Origin: Pelobates cultripes
Taxonomy: Eukaryota > Chordata > Amphibia > Anura > Pelobatidae
Reading direction: 5' to 3'
DNA: 64,000 bases
Assembly (NCBI GenBank): GCA_933207985.1
Contig: OW240916.1
Coordinates: 320,006,655-320,070,654, forward strand
Every line of letters begins with the position of its first letter. The first letter of the stretch is position 1. The translations under genes and the position numbers were made by a program. Shown here one piece after another: positions 40,501-54,200 of the stretch. The notes beneath the pieces were generated by a model, which searched no databases, was not told the origin of the DNA, and saw nothing but the letters and a program-made list of their open reading frames with translations.

Positions 40501-43500
40501 ATCCAATGTGTGCGAAAGTGTGCCCCTAACACTTTAATAATCCACAGACTATAACAAACTGTAACCTAACCTACACAGTGCATCTAACGTGTGTGGGAGC
40601 CTGGAGTGTCCCTTTAATAATATAAACCCACCCAGTATAACTGTAACCTAACCTACACAGTGCATCTAACGTGTGTGGGAGCCTGGTGTGACCCATTTAT
40701 TTTTGTCTTTGTGTCTGTATTTATTTTCTCTTGAAAATGGGACACGGTCTGTTCATGCCCTTTTAGAACTAGAAATGCATTTGGTGACCATCTCTCATTA
40801 TTAATATACTTTATTTGAGATTAATTGTAAATATCTATACACAATCTCTGAATTTTTGGTTTTATTTATTTTGTGATTGTATTACAGTTGAGCCAGCAGA
40901 TATTGGACTTGTTCCAGGCATGTCAGCAGCAGATAAGCGACTTGAAGAAGAAAGATGTTTGTCGAGCAGAACTCCAGAGGGAAATTCAGCAAATCTTCCC
41001 CCGTAAGTGCTGCTTTCATGGCGTGTGGTTTAATACTGTGTCTCGTTTCTTCCCTATCCTAATGAACGCTTTCTTTTTGTCCAGAGAGCAGGCTTTACCT
41101 AGTGGGCTCTTCCCTGAATGGATTTGGCACAAGGAGCAGTGATGCTGATCTGTGCTTGGTTATGAAAGAGGAGCCGGTAAGTAACGTTACCTACCGCAGC
41201 TGCCTGAATTATGTTAAAGTAATGGAATATGTTGCACAAAAAAAATCTTTTACATATGTACACCCATGTGTATATAACAAAAATATACAATATTGTTTAT
41301 GAATACGGAACAGAATAGAGTACTTTCGGACCCAAAATAGCAGTTAATTCGGTTTAAAAAAAAAATTTGCACTCCTACAATCCAAATTTTGGTGTGGGTG
41401 CTTGAAGGAAGGATTTCTGTTCAACCAGACCACACTGAATATAGGAATGCGCAAAATCCTCAGCATGCCGGCAAAGTGAAAGGCAGCGTTTCGACACGTA
41501 TAATGTATATGAATGTATTGGTACTCCCAGAGCGCCAGGATTTCATCTTGTATCACCAGACACACTGTTACTGTTTGGGTTTTTCTTCCCCACGTTATGA
41601 GGACTTATGGCTCCATTGTAGAGTTTCTAATGTTAAATGAGTATAGCAGTTAGTGCTCTGGAATACAATAAATCTAGTATTGAAATGCTCCTTTCTTTTT
41701 TTTTTTTTTTTCTTTTTTTTTTATCTCACAATGTCACCATGGTACCACTCAAAGTTGAGGTATAGTTTAAAAGATCTGTCCTGGCAGCCTTGTGCAGAGT
41801 ATTTGAAGCTGTGAAAATGACTTTTTATGTAATTGTATGTATTGCACCTTTTTATACCATTTTTGCTTCTCTAGATAGCGATGTGATGTTTATTTAATCA
41901 CAGACAGGGTATGGGTGAGACAAAACTGTCATCTAACTGTAACATCACTTTGTGTCAGTTTCTGAAGCATTAAATATAATCGGCAGAATTACTGCAAACA
42001 GTACAGACTGAAGCTATACCTCATTGAACTGTTAGAATTACCCTCGCTAACCATGATTTTTGTCAAAAAAGATTGGATTTGTGTTACCTTTGTAGAGCTT
42101 CAGAGGGGGAATTGTATTTTTAAAGGTCCCTCTGCTGTGCTCCTTCCACAGTAATTGCTTCTGTAGTGTTTACTGGGATTATAACTTGAGAAACTATAAT
42201 AGCGAAGTTACACAGGCTCTTTAAACTTACAGGTTTTTGGGTTTTTATAATTCTTATTTAAATTCAGGCAAACACATACATTAACAAAATGTGCATCAGA
42301 ACCTGCCTGTACATACCTGAACCCTTTTCGAAATAGAAACCGCCAGGTAAGAATACTAGGGATCAGCTGAAGGGTGGCTGGGGGAGGGGAGTCATAGTAT
42401 TAGTATTACTTTAGTGCTTGGAGAAGAGGATTAATATTACTTTAGTGCTTGGAGAAGAGGAAAAACAAAGCTGCTTACTTTGCACAATTTTACATCCCTG
42501 CAGGTCAATCAGAAAACCGAAGCAAGGCATATACTCAGCTTACTCCAAAAACACTTCTACACCAGACTTTGTAAGCACTTGTCGCTTGAAAATGATCATG
42601 TACATGTTGTGAAATGATTTCCTATTTTGGCATATTTGCAACTGTACCCTGTGCTTTTGAGTTTAGTTTTTGATGTTAATATTACCCATGCTTCTTTCCC
42701 TTTTAAGGTATAAATTCTGGGCTCCCCGCAAGAACCCCTGTAATCACAAGAATACTGCAAAAATAGATTTAGTAAAAAAATGGGAGGGAAGTCTGTACCA
42801 CTAACCCCACAAAATCTCAGCTAAAAAAACTTCTAATAAATCTTCTCTTTATATATGCTCATATTTGACTGTGTGTCAGGGCTTGAAGTATGAGTGAGGT
42901 TACAAAAAGCATTGGCCATGGATACAAAATGTCTTTCATATTGTAATGTGTAGTCTCTTATTGATAACGGTGTAGCTTTAGCTCTGACATCCAAAGTAGT
43001 AGTAACAGAGGGAGCATTGTTAGTGTTAATTACATAAAACTTACTGGAAATAACTTTTCTTTAAGTGAATAATAGAATGATGGATAATGTTTTTGTGTTT
43101 CGGCAGCAGTCTACGACCGTTGCAGGTTTTCTATAATCCATTGTTTTGATTCACAGCATATATAGAGAGACCTCAGCTAATCCGAGCTAAAGTGCCAATT
43201 GTGAAGTTCAGGGATAAAGTCAGGTAAACTTGTAATTGTATTTATTCTGTTATTTTTCTTTCTGCTCTGTGTGATGTCTGTGTGTAATATTCTTGTTAGA
43301 GAATCCTGATGTAACGCTGGATAACAATTCCCACAGGCACAATATCACTGATGTTGCATAACCCCCCACACATGAGCCAAGGCTTAATGCTGGGAGAAGA
43401 CAGTTTATTGGCAGTACAGGCATCAAACTTATACAGTCAGTAAACTCCTACTCTGTGCCTGAGAGATAGTTGAGTCAGGAACTGTACTAAACTCAATTAT

Positions 43501-46500
43501 CTTCAGGCACAGAAAAACATAAAATTCAACAGCACCCCAAGAGTACCTCAACATACATGGGAACCCCACAAAAGTCACATCCCTCGATAGCCTGGATCTG
43601 GGTGAACCATATATCCAAAATTCACTCAGATTCGTTCAGTAGGTTTGGATCGCCATCGCAGGGAAGTTCTGACTGGACTGCCACCAGGTTCAAGCCCAAA
43701 ATAGTTCCAGGGAAATTGTGGCAAAAGCCGGTCTCCGTTCGTGGAGTTCTGTACGAAAACCGCATAAGATAGACAGAAGCTGGTTTGTGTAGAATGCTCC
43801 CCTTGTTCGGTAGTATGTAATTCCCAAACGCCGTTCGTGTAGATGTCAAGGGAACGGGCAGCAGGTCCATGGTGTTCGGGAGAGTGCCTGGCCGAAATGC
43901 GTTCCAGACACTCAATGGTCAAGTCCCGCTGACTGCGTTCAGGTGACCAAATGGCCATCATTGTCCCGACCACGTGCGTTCGTATGCACGGAATGGTGGC
44001 CACCCAGTGAAGCATTCAATTAATTAGTTCCTTTCCGGTTTTTGTACAAGATCCATAACGTTCCACATTCTAATGGGTCTCTGGGGTGGTCTCGGTTCGG
44101 GAGCCAAACGAAATAAACTAAATAAAACTCCATAAAAATGCAAAGAGTCGAAAGTGAAGGGGATAGTCCTTCACAGCGTTTATACTGTGAGCACTTTATT
44201 ATAAGGTTCATGTAGCTCTGTGTATGTTTATATGCTTGTTCTGCACATTTACACTGTCTTTGTGTTCATTTCAGTAGATGAGTTATAGAAAACATGTTTG
44301 TGCAATAATCTTTGCTGTGCTTTTGGTTTATTTTTCTTTTGGTATTGCGGAGCTGCTAGGGGAACAGGTTTTTCTCATTGAACACCCAACACCCTAATAA
44401 ATACATGCTTCACTTAACCCGCATCAGTTGAGAATATAGGTGTGCAAATATTCTTCTATATTCCTTGTAATGTAGCAAGTCTCAATCTTGGTCTGTGTTT
44501 CAATGTTGGGTTGTTGTGGATTCAGTGGTTTTGATTTATGGGATAAGGTTCCAGCTATTGGCAGTAATTGATAGTCTTTCTTCTTTTTAGTGGTGTGGAG
44601 TTTGACTTGAATGTAAACAATGTTGTAGGGATCAGAAATACATTCCTTCTCAGAACCTATGCACACAGTAAGTTCCATGCTTTCTTTTCAAGCTTCTCAT
44701 TGTTTTTTGTTTTCTTCCCATCTGTGGTTTCTCCATGAACTTAGTCATTTTTAGCAAATTTTCGAAAAATGTCTTTTAGTGATAAACGACGTGTATAAGA
44801 ATATATGATATATGGATTATGCATTACATTTAACCCCCCCTTCTCTCTTACATTGCTATTAACGGTCTCTACCCACACTACACTCGTAGCATACAGCTCT
44901 GTTCTCTACCCACACTACACTCGTAGCATACCGCTCTGTTCTCTACCCACTCTACACTCGTAGCATACTGCTCTGTTCTCTACCCACTCTACAGACAGAA
45001 TGTGCACGATAACGGCACCCCAATGACATCCACCGATCTGAAACACTCCCTCCACATAGCATACTTACCCATCCCCTCGTTACATGAATAAAGAACTTTG
45101 CACCTCCATGACACCCATATCATGTTACACTTTCTCTATTATTGTCTATATCTGATTCCAAGAGGTTACTGTCCTGGTTCCTTATATCTAGGCTGTAGAA
45201 GAATTGAGTAATACTGCTTGCCAGACATTTATCTCTGACTTGGTCTCTATAAATCTCCTGTTCACTCTTTCTACAGTGGAGAACCGTGTCCGGCCTCTAG
45301 TACTGGTTGTTAAAAAGTGGGCAAGTCATCATGGGATTAACGATGCCAGTCGCGGGACTCTGAGCAGCTACAGTCTTGTTTTAATGGTTTTGCACTATTT
45401 ACAAAGTAAGTTCTTCTTGTTACCATCTGCACACTCCACACTTTCCCCAGTCCCTGAACAAAGGATGGGAGTGATTTGCTGCTTCCTCTGTCCCTTTAAC
45501 ATCCTTCTAAAGATGTGGCTGGAAAGCTAGCAGTGTCTCGGGTCTTGTGGGGGTTGAGCGTGATGTAAAGCTTCTCTTTTCCCTGTGGGCATGTTACTCA
45601 CAGCTGCAACAGACTCTGCAGTGGAACAGTCATTGTTGGTGAAGAAAGACACTGTTTCCATGATTAACCATACATAGGTGGCAAAAGGGCTTTGTTGCAA
45701 GCCATTGAGAGAACAGAGTGGGCTCGAGTGAGGGGGAAGAAGTCTCTGCAGAGGTTTCTGCTACCTTGTATGGCTGCAAAGTGATACGTGTTTGCAGTAG
45801 TATTGACAGCTCTTGGTAATCACATGGATTTTGAAGCACTGGTATCTTTTACATAAACACACAAAAGGAACATTTACTGATCTGGATTTTAACATTCCCT
45901 GCCCTGCCTTCTTCCTGTTTTTATACATTGTGCTCTGATTGGAGTGTGTAACTGTATATTACCATACAATGTAAATTACTGTACAATGCCTTTTCTTGGA
46001 AGGGGACCAACTGACTGCACAATTAGGGGCTTGAAGTCTGTATTTTTACATTATTTCCATATAGTTTATTCTTACGAAGGGACATAAGTGTTCAATTATA
46101 AAGTGGAAGATTTTTATGTTTTATTACTTTCTCTTTCTCTCTTTTTCTCTCTCATATCTCTCAGGAGCACTCACAGGATTTTTAGTGAAAAGGTGTATTC
46201 ATAGAAACCCCAAAGAAAATCAACATTTTGATCCTCCTGGATTCTCTATCAAGATTTAGACCCCAGGAGGCATTTTCACTAAAAACCCTGTGAGGGTTCC
46301 TTCTTTGACCTGTTATACTTTTGCACTAGGAAGCACCCTGGTTAGTTCTGTTTAGTTTTTTTGGTGAGAGTGCCAGAGTTGGGACTTTTATACTTTTTAT
46401 TTATATACTCAATATTTCCTTTTTTTTTAAAATTTTTTATTTTTTTATTTTTTATTTTAAAATGTGCCTTTCTAACTGCACTTTTATTTTATGTCTATAT

Positions 46501-48168
46501 ATAAACCTCACAATACCCTGTGCCCTCTGCGTTGGCAGAGAAAGATGGTTATTTTTTAATTCGGTTCTTTCTCTACCAGTGCAGAGGGCACCGTATATTC
46601 CGCGGTCAGTGTATGTGGTGACTTCTCCCATCCTTGACCAGTAGTTCTGGAAAGGGGACTCTAAGCTCAATGCACACTATAGCTTGTTGTAGTGGTTATG
46701 GTACTGTGAGTCTCTAGGTGCTGGGAACTGTTTGACCCACAGCTCGGTCCTTCTGCAGCCATTTGGATAAAGCTGAAGTTACACGAACACCTCTGTTCAT
46801 AGCTGCCCACCCAGCTCCATCGTCTTGGCTTCCAAGGTTTGAATGTATAATGCCAAATTAAATTAAAGTGAAACCAATTGTTTTATGAAACCGGTTTAGA
46901 TTTATCAGTTGGAAAAGTGAGAAAAGTTTGGCTGTACATTTCTGAATGGTTTTTCTTGGGCCTAATGTTGATGTGCGTGTCCATGGCAGTTTTCTTGTAT
47001 TTTTGGTTCCTCCATTAGTGAGATTCATGTATCTGTCTTTTCACATGTGATTCCATGGGGTCTCCCCTTCCTGTTTTACAGCCCGACCTGAACCCATTCT
47101 TCCATCTCTTCAAAAAATCTACCCAGTAAGTATTACTACTGTAAAACCCAAGGCATTTAAATGTCCCTTCATTATAACGTAATACACATATTCTAAATCC
47201 TTTCCCACAAAGTATAAACTGAACACAGTGTATATGGAGTGTGTACAGCAGCTTTTACATGCGATATATATTTTTTCATATACCCCGAAAGAGAACCTAC
47301 AGGAATAAATACATGTATGTTATCTTTGGTATATCATGTTGGCAGTAAAATAAATCAATAAAGTGTTCATTTAACTTCTGATGGGCATGTACCCTAATTG
47401 ATGTAATTTTAACTTTTATTTTTAATGTGTATTTATCTGGAATTGTGGGTATGTCCTTGGCTGTTTCCAGTAGAAATAAACCTTTTCATGCTGCCAATGC
47501 CTTGTACATATTGACCTTTTACTAACGTTTGGCCTCTTCATTGTGCTCGTCTCAATTTCCTATTAAACACAGTGAAGCATCTAAGCTTCTCGGTTTGAGA
47601 ATATTCCCCATTGAGGGTGCTAGATGGCTAAATTTGGATTGTTCTAACTGTGCCAGTCACCGTGGATGCCAAGGTCATTCTATGTATATATGCCATGATA
47701 ATGTGACCCAGTACTAGTTAAAACTAGCGCTTAGGCAAGTGAAATCCCCGAGTGACATCCGTATTGGAAGGTTTATATTTCCAGCTCCCGAATGAGCCGT
47801 TTCAAACCTAACCAGTTTATTTATCATTAGTGTAATGTAATATTCTTCAAACCAGGTTCACTGATACTTTGCTGATGTAACATCTTGGTTATTTACTAGC
47901 ATAATATCTATTTTATCAGGGTGATCTTCAAAATACCAATTTATACAGAGTGTGGAAATGTTACAATATTTTAGATCAGGACCCTCCATTCCTGCTGTAG
48001 TGAGTAACTTTTCTGACCTGGCTACTAGGATTGTACTGGAAATTTAAAGCCACTAAGATGGTAATTAAGTTAAATTCGATACAGTAAATGCTGTCTCTGT
48101 GTTATCTGTGTATAATAAAGCTTCATTGACTGCAAATTGTTGAAAACATCCCTCTAAATGCTTTATTG

Positions 48169-48216
<48 letters not shown>

Positions 48217-51200
48217 CTCTATCCTGATAGGATTGTTTTAATCCTACTATGCAGTTGCACCTTGTCCATCAAGCTCCTCGCAATGTTCCGCAGTACTTTT
48301 CCAAAAATGGAGCATCCCTTGGCGAACTTCTTGTGGGTTTCCTAAAATATTTTGCCATTGAATTTGAGTGAGTAATGAACTAGAAGAACCGTCATACCTC
48401 TCTATACAACACTTCACTAATACAGGGGTTCTAATGCCGCTCTGTTAGTCATATGATGAGTCGCCACTATTTTAAGATGAGCAGTACTTATGGTGGCAGC
48501 AGCATTATTTTTAATTGTATGTAATTCTGATGTAGTCTAGTACTATTGCACACTTATAAAAGCCTTATATCATGTTTTTTTATGTACTCGCAAATGAAAA
48601 AAACCTGTGATTCGCTTTACGAAGGTGTTTTTAAACCTAACTTGACATATAAGCGAGATATTGCCTGTATTGGATGCGTTAAACTGATTGTCTAATGCAT
48701 GGTGTCGGTGGTGTTTCACATGCAGATGGTTTAACAGTACTGACAATCTAACATTGCCCCAGTGTTTCATTTTGCTGGTTTTATTTTAAGGTAATTCTTC
48801 CTTTAGAAATATTTGTTCTTGTTAGTCACCTTGTGGTCATGTGATCACGGCTCTGGTTTTGTCTGTTGGTCGTTTGTCCAGACCCACATTAGTTCTCGTA
48901 GGTCTCTACTCGCCTGGTGAAACTGCACACTTTGGGCATTAAATGTCAGATTACTTTTTTCTCAGATACATTGCATAGATATGTTTGTGAATCTGTTTTT
49001 ATCCTGTGGTTTCATGATCAGAATGACGGTTCTACAAATAGCCTTTCAGCATTTTGCAGAAATGAAAGCTGGGCAGCCATATTCTGTGCAGGGCTCGGTG
49101 TGTGTCTGAGTGCAGTGTTGGGAAAAAGTTGGGGTGAAGGGGAAACAATTAAGGGGGAAAAGTGGTAGAGAGAGACCACAACTAAACCAACATCTCATTT
49201 TAACTCTAATGTAATAATTTATTGTGTGTGTGATTTAGATTTATCTCTGGTAATGTGAAGTCTGAGAAAATGTGCCTGGCCCCTAGATTCTAGGGAAACT
49301 TGTCACACCATGTTCTAAATTTACATTGGATTGTTTTAACATGTGAAAATGTTCTGTAGACTCCTGTACTTGGTCCACACATTGTGGCATCATCTGTCCT
49401 TGCGCTTTAGGTATTAGTCATCCATGGTTAAAGGACCACTCCACACCCCAAAAGCACTTCAGTTTACTGTTACTATGGTAATAGAGAAATATATATATAT
49501 TTTTATTTTAGGTGGGGTAAAAGAACTGTTTCTGTACGTGAGGGTAAAGCTATGGCACGGACAGACGGCATTGAATGGAGGAACAAATATATCTGTGTGG
49601 AAGGTAAAATACATTCTGTATCCATTGTTTTACACACGTTAACACATATACATGTGATGTGGTCAGTGGGCACTCAGCATCATTAATTCCGTTAAATACC
49701 AGCATTCTAACTGGTGATCTCACACTCTGTGTCCCTATACCCCCTCTGGATTGTAAGCTTGCTTGGGCCGGGCCCCCCTTGCATTCTGTGTCCCTATACC
49801 CCCTCTGGATTGTAAGCATGCTCGGGTCAGGCCCTCCTTGCATTCTGTGTCCCTATACCTCTTCTGGATTGTAAGCATGCTCGGGTCAGGCCCTCCTTGC
49901 ATTCTGTTTCCCTATACCCCCTCTGAATTGTTAGCTTGCTTGAGTCAGACCCTCCTTGCATTCTGTGTCCCTATACCCCCTCTGGATTGTTAGTATGCTT
50001 GGGTCGGGCCCTCCTTGCATTCTGTGTCCCTATACCTTCTCTGGATTGTTAGCTTGCTTGAGTCAGACCCTCCTTGCATTCTGTGTCCCTATACCTCCTC
50101 TGGATTGTAAGCTTGCTTGGGTCGGGCCCTCCTTGCATTCTGTGTCCCTATACCCCCTCTGGGTTGTTAGTATGCTTGGGCCGGGCCCCCCTTGCATTCT
50201 GTGTCCCTATACCTCCTCTGGATTGTAAGCTTGCTTGGGTCGGGCCCTCCTTGCATTCTGTGTCCCTATACCTTCTCTGGATTGTAAGCTTGCTTGGGTC
50301 GGGCCCTCCTTGCATTCTGTGTCCCTATACCGTCTCTGGATTGTAAGCTTGCTTGGGTCAGGCCCTCCTTGCATTCTATTCATGTTAATACATATTTATT
50401 TGCTGTAAAACTGTAAAGCTCTGTAGAAAATGCGTGCACTATAATACTAACAAAAATTGCAATAATGGTATTTGGTTGAAGTCTTTTATTCTTGGGGAAA
50501 ATTGTTGGGTACAAGTCTTGGGAATTGTCTGGAGTTCAAAGTGAGTTTCACATTTGAGACAACAGTAGCTGGATTGGAAAAAATCTTTGAAATTTGAATT
50601 TCTAATGGTTCATAAACCTGATAGATTCTTGTACTTGCTCTGCATTTGGTAATCCTTTATACATCTTACAGTTTTATTGTATATTTACGTTGAGTAATGC
50701 AAATGAAGGATATTACCAATAGACTGATAATAAGAATTGGCTCTTTAGGCTGTATTTAACATTATGAAGTTAATTACTCCGTGTGTATGCAGTCATCTAG
50801 AAATTGAGCAGTGCTTCTTAAATCCTCGTATTGGCCCTCCTTCATAGGAGACTGTTACTGTGAACAATAAATACAACCGAGGGATGTTAAAGGGTTAACC
50901 CTAGCATCATAGTCAATACTTCCTGCTCTAGTAAATATGATCTCAGGTGTTACGCTGGCCACGTTCAACAGTGATGGGACAAACCGTTATGTAAACTTTG
51001 CCATTGAACCTGGGTCACCGCTGTGCGCTGACTGCCTTCCTGTGGCCAGTGACGATGGAAGCCAGAAGTTGATCCTACCAGCTATTGGCTGAGCGTGTCA
51101 GCTGACTGCACAGAATTGACATTAGCTAGCCCAGAATGTTTGATCCGGGCTGCCTAATGACACCCCAATGACACAAAGGGTTTCATTCCATTTGTGTGTT

Positions 51201-54200
51201 TAAAGCAAACACCGCACATACAGATTGCAGGAAACATGGCTGCTTCAAATCACTAATGTGATAAGGATGCTTGGAGTAACGCTTTAAAGAAACTATCCAG
51301 ACACCGTAACCTCTCCATCTCTCTGGCTCACTCCAAGTGTAAGTAGTAAAACCGTTTTAGACTTTTTACCTTTAGTCCTCTGGCTTTTTCCTGCATCAGC
51401 TGCAGAGCCCCAATGGCAACTCTTAAGCTGGAGCTTCCAGCTGTCCTGGTAAGAGTAGCAAGGGCACTCCTGTCACCATAACCACCACTGTGCACTGTAG
51501 TAGTTATGGTGCTTGGAGTGATCATTTTAAGCTGCTCACATGTGCTACCAGCAGCCAGATAGAACACAGAATTCAGTGATGATAATGATGCAAAGCTACT
51601 TGAAGTCCAGGTTAAACACCTGCTGAGTAGATTGTTACCACCTTCAATGTGTGTTACCATCCTGTTCACATCCTTAGCAGATAATGTATTTAACTTATCA
51701 GTGATCTCTTCAGCTATCTCACATTGTGAGTCAGCCTGGTGTGGGAGATGTGAAATGTAAATTTTATATATAGAAGCAAAAGGGGAACTTGGCACTCAGC
51801 TGCTTCCTCGCAGGGAGATGGGGGAATAAAAGATCTCTTACAAATTTCCTTATTTGGAGAATATTTACATGTATATTTGTTGGTTCTCCATGAAGCTGGT
51901 TTTAGTGTCTGTCTGCTAGGTAACATCTCTCGTAGCTGCATAACTTTTTTCTGATGTTAATAGAACACCTGGTGAGATTTGTAGCTGTGTGTGTGCTATT
52001 GACGCTTATCTCGCAGGTGTTTTGTGAGCTACCGCTGACACACGTTTTATGGAGATCTGTTACGTTATTAGTAACCCTATCAAACCTATGTGATAATTAT
52101 AGCATTTGTGTGATGAGCTAAGAATTCGTTTCAGCCCACTGCATAAGAATCCATGACCACTTCATTTTATACTGTTTGTAAGAAAATCTATTTTATTTAG
52201 TTCATGATTAGATTTCAAATGTGTACCTGATCTGTAATATCTGGGGGGGAGGGGTATTTATTTATTTTTACATTCTTTATTTTTGGGGTGTAGTGAGATG
52301 TACATGCATTAGTAATGACATATAGCATGAGTTAATAACAATCCGTGAGCATTAACGGTCAAGATCACCCCCACCAGTCCAATGAGGGGTAACTGGGCAC
52401 TCATATAAAACCGACTGCCTCAGGGCACCTCCTGTCCAGGAGATCGTCCGCTTCTCCTGTCAGGCGTGCACCAGTGGCACTGGTAAACTGCTGATGAGTC
52501 GCTGACCGATTTCCAGCATAGCCAGAACGTCTGGAATAAAGGGCTCAGCTCAGTGTGCCCCAAACAGAGCTGTAGCAGACTATATAGGGCGTTTGATAAC
52601 AGGGTTGTGGAAGAGCTCGACCAAATCGTCAGGCCCCACCCTTTGGGAGGGTGGGGAGTTATTTTAGCGATTTTCAAAATCTCTAAAATACATTTTTCGA
52701 CAATTTTCAACTACTTGAAGATATGGATATAAATATAATGCAGGGACTGAATGTGTTAAAGGGATACTATAGGCATCAAAATAATTTTAGCTTAATTAAG
52801 CTGTTTGTGTATAGATTGTAGCCTCTGCAGTCTCACAGGTCAATTTTCTGCCATCTAGGAGTTAAATCGCTTTCTGTTTCTGTTAATCAGCCCTAGCCAC
52901 ACCTCCCTTGCTTACGATTTAGAGCGTGCATGAAAAAACTGTTAACATCTAATCAATCAGATGTTAACTTGCTTAGGAGGTTTTTATCTCCTGCTCTGTA
53001 AACTGAACTTTAACACACAGGAGGCTCCTGCCAGTGAAACCTTTTGCGTTAACGGTTACTCTGTCTGCCTGGAGCCAAGAGGAGAATGTTTATCCCAGCT
53101 TTCTAATTTTAAAATCACAACCGTAACACCCAACTTTATATCTTTAATGTAAACGAGGACAGCCGGGAAACCTCAGTTACCGGTCACCACTTACCTAAAT
53201 CTGTTTACTGAAACGTAATTCGCACGTTTCCCTGTCACCTCCATCCACGTGGCCCCTTTCTATTCTATATCTCTATATGAACGTGCAGTCTGGCTTCATG
53301 CTGATATATTCTAAAAGTGAGGAACCTGCTGCTTCCCATAATTTCATTTATGTTCCGTTTGCAGCCATGTTCATTTATTATAATGTTTGTTACGTTTCTA
53401 TATTGTTTGTGTGTTTGTACTGTAAACACAATAGGCGATTTTAATTTATTCAAAGCCAGTCTATAAATACTTTCATTAGTCCCTGGCCTTATCTTATAGT
53501 TAGGATTGCCTTATGCCTATCCCACGCATGCTTAAACTCCGTCACTGTGTTAACCTCTACCACTTCAGCTGGAAGGCTATTCCCTGCATCCACTACCCTC
53601 TCAGTAAAGTAATACTTCCGGATATTATTTTTAAACCTTTGCCCCTCTAATTTAAGACTATGTCCTCTTGTTGTGGTAGTTTTTCTTCTTTTAAATATAG
53701 TTTTGTGTAATCGCGTTATTGTAAGAGTGTGTTGAATGTTGAATTATTTAACCATATGGGTTTGTTTTAGAATATTCTTTGGCTTCTCGTTTTAAACCCC
53801 CCACATTCCGTCAAATTCCATACAGTGCATTCTGATAGTCACCAGAATATGAAGCCTGCAAGATATAATTTCAGCAGTTTAAAGGGGAACAGATTTTAAA
53901 AAAAAAAACACTTATTTACACATTGAATTGAAAACCGGACATTAAAAAAACTTTTAATCAGGATATGAGCTATTGATTCCACTTTTGGGAGTACTTGTTG
54001 TTAATATGATGATGGTTTCCCATTCTAGAACCATTTGACAGAACAAACACTGCTCGAGCGGTCCACGAGAAGCAGAAATTTGATCTGATCCAGGAAGAAT
54101 TTTTGAAAGTGAGTAAACTCAACCATGACCTGTTGACATGTTAATGATGCATAGATCAAATTTGTGAGAGAGCACAAACTAGTCCCCACCCCTTCCATTC

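Noticed and set aside
43557..44015. Open frames on both strands in intron 8 as a gene
   Set aside because: They lie wholly inside the LTR-like element, and the related copy at 62124-62981 does not keep them open.
49659..50346. Several overlapping small open frames with repeated LDCKLAW-type peptides
   Set aside because: They are translations of the 59-bp tandem repeat in intron 13, with no sign of coding selection.
51328..51795. 155-codon minus-strand open frame in intron 13
   Set aside because: It overlaps a MITE-like segment and ends in ordinary intron sequence. The peptide shows no known motif, and long chance frames are expected in a 4-kb intron.
52420..52710. 96-codon minus-strand open frame in intron 13
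   Set aside because: It may be a remnant of a mobile element, but no transposase or reverse transcriptase motif is visible.
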